This document shows, piece after piece, positions 6,607 through 10,231 of a DNA stretch of 10,231 bases. Position 1 is the stretch's first letter; the number at the start of each line of letters is the position of its first letter. The position numbers and the translations under genes were made by a program. The stretch comes from Rhodospirillaceae bacterium (lineage in GTDB: Bacteria > Pseudomonadota > Alphaproteobacteria > UBA7985), in the NCBI GenBank assembly GCA_002700865.1, contig PAFB01000097.1, positions 1 through 10,231 of the forward strand. The letters run 5' to 3'. The notes beneath the pieces were generated by a model that saw only the letters and a list, made by a program, of their open reading frames with translations, was not told the origin of the DNA and ran no database searches.

Positions 6607-7719
6607 ATGGGGTCTATTGCCGACATTCTGCTCTACAACGTCGTCGCCTTCCTCGCGGTACTGACGGTCATCGTTGCCGTTCACGAAGCGGGGCACTTTA
6701 TTGTCGCTCGGCTGTGCCGGGTTCGGGTGCTGACCTTCTCCATTGGTTTCGGGCCTGAGTTGTTCGGCTGGAACGGGAAAAACGGTACGCGGTATAAAAT
6801 TTCGCTGCTTCCTTTGGGCGGTTACGTGCGTATGGCCGGCGGCTTGATGCCCGATACGCCCGAAGCACAGGAAAGCGGAAGCTTTCCTTCCCGGCCCGTG
6901 TGGCAACGGGCTTTGATCATTCTGGCCGGACCGTGCGCGAACTTCATTTTTGCCTTCCTGATCCTTTTTGCCATGGCGATGACCTTTGGCAGCGCAACGC
7001 TGCCTGCGAAGATTGGTGGGTTCACAGAGAACTCCGCGGCGGCACAAACCGCTTTGGTCGCGGGGGATGAGATCGTTGCCGTCAACGGGCGAAAGACGGA
7101 GACCTTCGGCGACCTTGCCCGGATTATGGCGCTGCATACGGGCGGCGTGATTGAGGTGCAGGCACAGCGTCCGGATGGTAGCCAGTTTAACGTCACCATT
7201 AAGCCAAACGAAGAATACATCGACTCAGCCACCGGGCCTGTCCGTGTGTTTCGTCTGGGCATCCGCGCAACGGATGAGGTGGTCCGGGAGGATTACAGCA
7301 TCGTGGGCGCAGCGGGTGCTGCTGTGGGTAATCAGGTACAGATCACGTCAATGGTGTTCCAAGGCATGAGCCAGGTGATTACCGGCAACCGCCCCCTGAC
7401 TGAACTGGAAGGTCCCGTTGGTATATCGCAGCACGTAGCCGAAGCCTCCCGCAGCGGTATTTGGACCGTTCTGCAGATGATGATTTTCCTCAACATGATT
7501 ATCGGCCTAATGAACCTGTTGCCCATCCCGGTTTTGGATGGCGGGCATCTGGTGTTTCTGGCTTATGAGGCTGTGTTCAGGCGCCCGCTGCCCAACCGGG
7601 TTATGGAAGTCGCGCTGATGATCGGTCTGGGATTGATCATTGCGCAGTTTGTGTTTGTAACTTTTCAAGACTTGGTGCCTAACCGGACGGTGATTCCGGG
7701 CTGGCTTCCCCGGTTCTAA
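6607..7719 (+). CDS. rseP: Site-2 intramembrane zinc metalloprotease RseP
   Basis: RseP cleaves membrane-embedded anti-sigma factors after a first periplasmic cut, releasing the envelope-stress sigma factor; it also clears remnant signal peptides. The 370-residue protein has the M50 zinc site HEAGH at residues 26-30 in the first membrane helix (about 8-30) and the third ligand in LDGGH at residues 310-314 (Asp311) in a later helix. A second membrane helix (about 102-126, ALIILAGPCANFIFAFLILF) carries the conserved GP-N motif. A periplasmic PDZ domain follows (about 130-215, with LVAGDEIVAVNGRKTETF). A last helix lies near 335-356. I can make out one PDZ domain; the enterobacterial protein is longer and has two. 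The ATG at 6607 gives the correct N-terminus, but its best ribosome binding site, GGGAGA (6589-6594), is unusually far away (12 bases). bamA follows after 13 bases, the standard pairing. Confidence 0.96.
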   Translation: MGSIADILLYNVVAFLAVLTVIVAVHEAGHFIVARLCRVRVLTFSIGFGPELFGWNGKNGTRYKISLLPLGGYVRMAGGLMPDTPEAQESGSFPSRPVWQRALIILAGPCANFIFAFLILFAMAMTFGSATLPAKIGGFTENSAAAQTALVAGDEIVAVNGRKTETFGDLARIMALHTGGVIEVQAQRPDGSQFNVTIKPNEEYIDSATGPVRVFRLGIRATDEVVREDYSIVGAAGAAVGNQVQITSMVFQGMSQVITGNRPLTELEGPVGISQHVAEASRSGIWTVLQMMIFLNMIIGLMNLLPIPVLDGGHLVFLAYEAVFRRPLPNRVMEVALMIGLGLIIAQFVFVTFQDLVPNRTVIPGWLPRF

Positions 7720-7732
7720 AAGGGTTCTTTGC

Positions 7733-10231
7733 ATGCGTGTTTTGTTCCGCCAGTTTGACAGGCTCACAGCCCGGTTCCCGACCGCGCTGACAGCAGTCCT
7801 GTTTCTGGTGGTGGCAGGCCAAGCCAGCGCACAAATCCCATTAACGCCGGAGCAGGCCTCTGCGCTGTTGCAACAGGCGCAGGCTGAGGCCGCAGACCTT
7901 GCCCAGGCTCAGCCGGTTGCCGGTGCGGAAACTGACAGCGCTGAAGCCGAAGCCGCTGCGACCTCCGTCGTCGAATTCGATCCCCTGTCGCCACAAGTCT
8001 ACGGCGAAGGCGTCATCAGCCAGATCGTTGTCCGAGGGAACCAGCGGCTTTCAACCAATACAATCCTGACCCTGCTGCCCGTGCGTGTCGGTGATGATTT
8101 CCAGCCTCTGAGATTGGATGCTGCGCTCAAGGCGCTCTACGCGACGGGGCAGTTTGCGGATGTCCGGCTCGACCGGCAGGGTACGGCGCTGATTATTCAG
8201 GTGCGCGAAAACGTGCTGATCAATCAGATCGCTTTTGAAGGCAATCAGGCCCTGAGTGACGCAGAACTGCGCCGGACCATTGATACCGCCACGAGAACCG
8301 TGCTCACGCGAACCAAGATTGCGCGCGACGTGCAATCGATGAAGCAGGACTATGAGCGTCAGGGACGCTTGCTGGTGATCATCGAGCCCAAGATCATTCC
8401 GCTGACTGGCAACCGGGCTAATCTGGTCTTCGAGATAAACGAAGGCGCGCGGACGCGGGTGGATGCGGTCAACTTTGTCGGCAACGCCGCCTTCACTGAT
8501 CGCCGACTGCGGTCAGCCATTTTGACCAAGCAAACGAACCTGCTGCGGACCCTGTTGCAGGGCGACGGCTTTGCCCCTGACCGGATTGCCGTCGATCGAC
8601 GTTTCCTCACCGAATACTACCAGTCGCGCGGTTACGCTGAGTTCGAAGTGATTTCTGCAGTGGCAGAGCAAACCCCGGAGAAGCGCGGGTTCATCATCAC
8701 CTTCACCGTCAAAGAAGGCCTGCGCTACCGCTTTGGTCGCGTGCGTATCGCCAATAACTTACCCGGCGTGGATACCTCGCGGCTGGTAAACCAGCTCAAA
8801 GTCCGGACAGGCCGTACCTACGACGTGCTGGATGTTGAAGAAACGCGGGAAGACATGATCGAGCGCGTGTCCAGCCAAGGCTTCCCCTTTGTCGACGTTG
8901 TGGTCACCGAAGACAGCGACCCGTCGCGCGGTGTCGTTGATCTGACCTTCACCATCGAAGAAGGTCCGCGCTTGTTCGTGGAGCGCATTTCGATCGAGGG
9001 CAACGAGCGGACTGCTGACGACGTCATTCGTCGCGAATTCCGCCTGTCTGAAGGCGACGCTTTCTCCGTCTCTAAGCTGCAACGCTCACAGGAGCGCTTG
9101 TTGAGTCTGGGCTTCTTCTCATCGGTTGAACTGGTGCCAGATTCCGGCTCGTCGGATGATCAAGTCTCGGTCAATACCATCGTCAAAGAACAACGCACCG
9201 GCGAGTTGCAGCTTGGCGGTACGTACTCGAACACCGCCGGTATCCTCGGTAATTTCAAGATCGCCGATCGGAACTTCCGAGGGCGGGGACAGAAATACGC
9301 GCTGGATATCAACGCCGGTGTTGATAACCGGGAGGCGTCGTTCAGCTTCACAGAGCCCTATTTCCTCGGGCGTGAAATCAGCGCTGGAACTGAAGTTTTC
9401 TACACCGATAACAACGTCAACAGCGTCTACGACCGACGCGAAATCGGGGCACAAGCGACGCTTGGTTACAAGCTTTCTGAGCACTTGAGTCAGGCGTGGA
9501 CCTACGCGCTGACCCGCACGGAAGTGACGGATATCGACCCCCTGGCCTCTTTGCTCATTACGCAGCAAGCGGGCGTTACGGTGCGCTCAGAGCTGCGCCA
9601 TACCCTTCGATACGACAAGCGCGACGTCGCGATTAACCCGTCGGAAGGGTACTTATTGGTGATGCGGAACAGCCTCGCAGGGATTGGCGGATCGGTTCGC
9701 TATGCCAAGACAACGGCTGAAGCCACGCATTACTTGCCGCTGGGCGAGACCTTCACCGTTGCCACGCGAGCCGAGGGTGGGTTTATTGAAGGGCTGGGTC
9801 AGGATACCTTACTGGCTGACCGTTTCTTTATCGGTGGCGATACCATCCGCGGGTTTGTTCCCTCCGGTTTGGGGCCACGCGCGGCTTCAGGTGGTGCCTT
9901 GGGGGCCTCGAAGTTCTGGCGGACTTCAGCGGAATTACGCTTTCCGGTGCCCGGTGTTGCTGAACAGGGCGTGAAAGGCCGCTTTTTCTTTGATGCTGGT
10001 TCTGCTTGGGACGTTGGGCAGGACATCGGCAACATCGAAGTCAATGACAGTGCGGGCGTTCGTGCTTCCTTTGGCATCGGTGCAACCTGGGATTCGCCGC
10101 TGGGTCCGCTGTCACTCGATTACGGTATTCCAATCCGTAAGGAGAGTTTTGATGTGGAACAGCGCTTCAGGTTCTCGATCTCGACATCATTCTCATCTAT
10201 TAAGGGCCACAATTCGTGTGCAGACCCCTGC
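7733..10231 (+). CDS. bamA: Outer membrane protein assembly factor BamA (3'-open in window)
   Basis: BamA is the Omp85-family core of the BAM complex, which folds and inserts beta-barrel proteins into the outer membrane. The frame is open for 833 codons from the ATG at 7733 to the last base, with no stop. AAAAGGG (7718-7724) is a good ribosome binding site eight bases upstream. A Sec signal peptide ends at about residue 33 (VVAGQASA, then QIPLTPEQA). Residues 34-90 are an Ala/Glu/Gln-rich linker. Five POTRA domains follow at about 93-161, 162-240, 241-329, 330-411 and 412-500, with repeated [VI]xGNxxxxD-type starts such as IAFEGNQALSD and ISIEGNERTADD. The 16-strand barrel begins near residue 500. 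The loop-6 motif, usually VRGF, reads IRGF at 705-708, and FFFDAGSAW follows. The expected C-terminal beta-signal FRFSISTSF ends at Phe820, yet 13 more codons follow. The 3' end lies outside the window. Confidence 0.95.
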   Translation, partial: MRVLFRQFDRLTARFPTALTAVLFLVVAGQASAQIPLTPEQASALLQQAQAEAADLAQAQPVAGAETDSAEAEAAATSVVEFDPLSPQVYGEGVISQIVVRGNQRLSTNTILTLLPVRVGDDFQPLRLDAALKALYATGQFADVRLDRQGTALIIQVRENVLINQIAFEGNQALSDAELRRTIDTATRTVLTRTKIARDVQSMKQDYERQGRLLVIIEPKIIPLTGNRANLVFEINEGARTRVDAVNFVGNAAFTDRRLRSAILTKQTNLLRTLLQGDGFAPDRIAVDRRFLTEYYQSRGYAEFEVISAVAEQTPEKRGFIITFTVKEGLRYRFGRVRIANNLPGVDTSRLVNQLKVRTGRTYDVLDVEETREDMIERVSSQGFPFVDVVVTEDSDPSRGVVDLTFTIEEGPRLFVERISIEGNERTADDVIRREFRLSEGDAFSVSKLQRSQERLLSLGFFSSVELVPDSGSSDDQVSVNTIVKEQRTGELQLGGTYSNTAGILGNFKIADRNFRGRGQKYALDINAGVDNREASFSFTEPYFLGREISAGTEVFYTDNNVNSVYDRREIGAQATLGYKLSEHLSQAWTYALTRTEVTDIDPLASLLITQQAGVTVRSELRHTLRYDKRDVAINPSEGYLLVMRNSLAGIGGSVRYAKTTAEATHYLPLGETFTVATRAEGGFIEGLGQDTLLADRFFIGGDTIRGFVPSGLGPRAASGGALGASKFWRTSAELRFPVPGVAEQGVKGRFFFDAGSAWDVGQDIGNIEVNDSAGVRASFGIGATWDSPLGPLSLDYGIPIRKESFDVEQRFRFSISTSFSSIKGHNSCADPC

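Noticed and set aside
6426..6664. Open frames on both strands in the dxr–rseP spacer
   Set aside because: They have no recognisable product or ribosome binding site, and they run into or face rseP as expected for shadow frames.
9119..9568. 149-codon minus-strand open frame inside bamA, with other long minus-strand frames across the window
   Set aside because: The + strand frame encodes unmistakable BamA POTRA and barrel sequence; GC-rich coding DNA commonly leaves long antisense frames, and none here resembles a known protein.
1..10231. A defence, mobile or biosynthetic system hidden in the window
   Set aside because: Every long + strand frame is a well-known core gene in its conserved order, and spacers are short; nothing points to transfer or an accessory system.

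Overview
This window is an ordinary, densely packed core-genome segment, all genes on the + strand. The order is rpsB – tsf – pyrH – frr – uppS – cdsA – dxr – rseP – bamA. This order is widely conserved in proteobacteria. The protein sequences (S2 beginning APTFTLRQLMEAGVHFGH, a short RseP that appears to have one PDZ domain, moderately GC-rich coding with strong third-position C/G) best fit an alphaproteobacterium. I cannot name the family with confidence. There are no tRNA or rRNA genes, insertion sequences, phage genes, CRISPR arrays or other accessory systems.

Layout. Bases 2-853 are rpsB, missing only the first few codons at the left edge. A 125-base spacer holds two hairpins, the second followed by a T-run, so it may act as an attenuator before tsf (979-1908). 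A strong intrinsic terminator with a UUCG loop (1941-1964) closes the rpsB-tsf unit. pyrH (2070-2804) has a possible promoter just upstream. A 159-base spacer with a second candidate promoter and an inverted repeat precedes frr (2964-3521). uppS (3608-4360), cdsA (4386-5207) and dxr (5211-6377) follow with short gaps (86, 25 and 3 bases) and look like an operon. A 229-base spacer with a hairpin and a perfect DnaA-box consensus separates dxr from rseP (6607-7719). bamA (7733 to the right edge) starts 13 bases after rseP and has no stop inside the window.

How the genes work together. rpsB, tsf and frr serve translation (ribosome structure, EF-Tu recycling, ribosome recycling). pyrH makes UDP for nucleotide and cell-envelope precursors. 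dxr starts the committed part of the MEP isoprenoid pathway, whose C5 units UppS joins into undecaprenyl diphosphate, the lipid carrier for peptidoglycan and surface polysaccharides. CdsA makes CDP-diacylglycerol for phospholipids. RseP is the intramembrane protease of envelope-stress signalling, and BamA inserts outer-membrane proteins. The segment therefore links protein synthesis to envelope building.

I found no convincing undescribed system. The points worth a second look are modest: the tandem hairpins before tsf, the DnaA box between dxr and rseP, the repetitive acidic tail of S2, the extra N-terminal linker of BamA, and residues that continue past the expected end of the BamA barrel.
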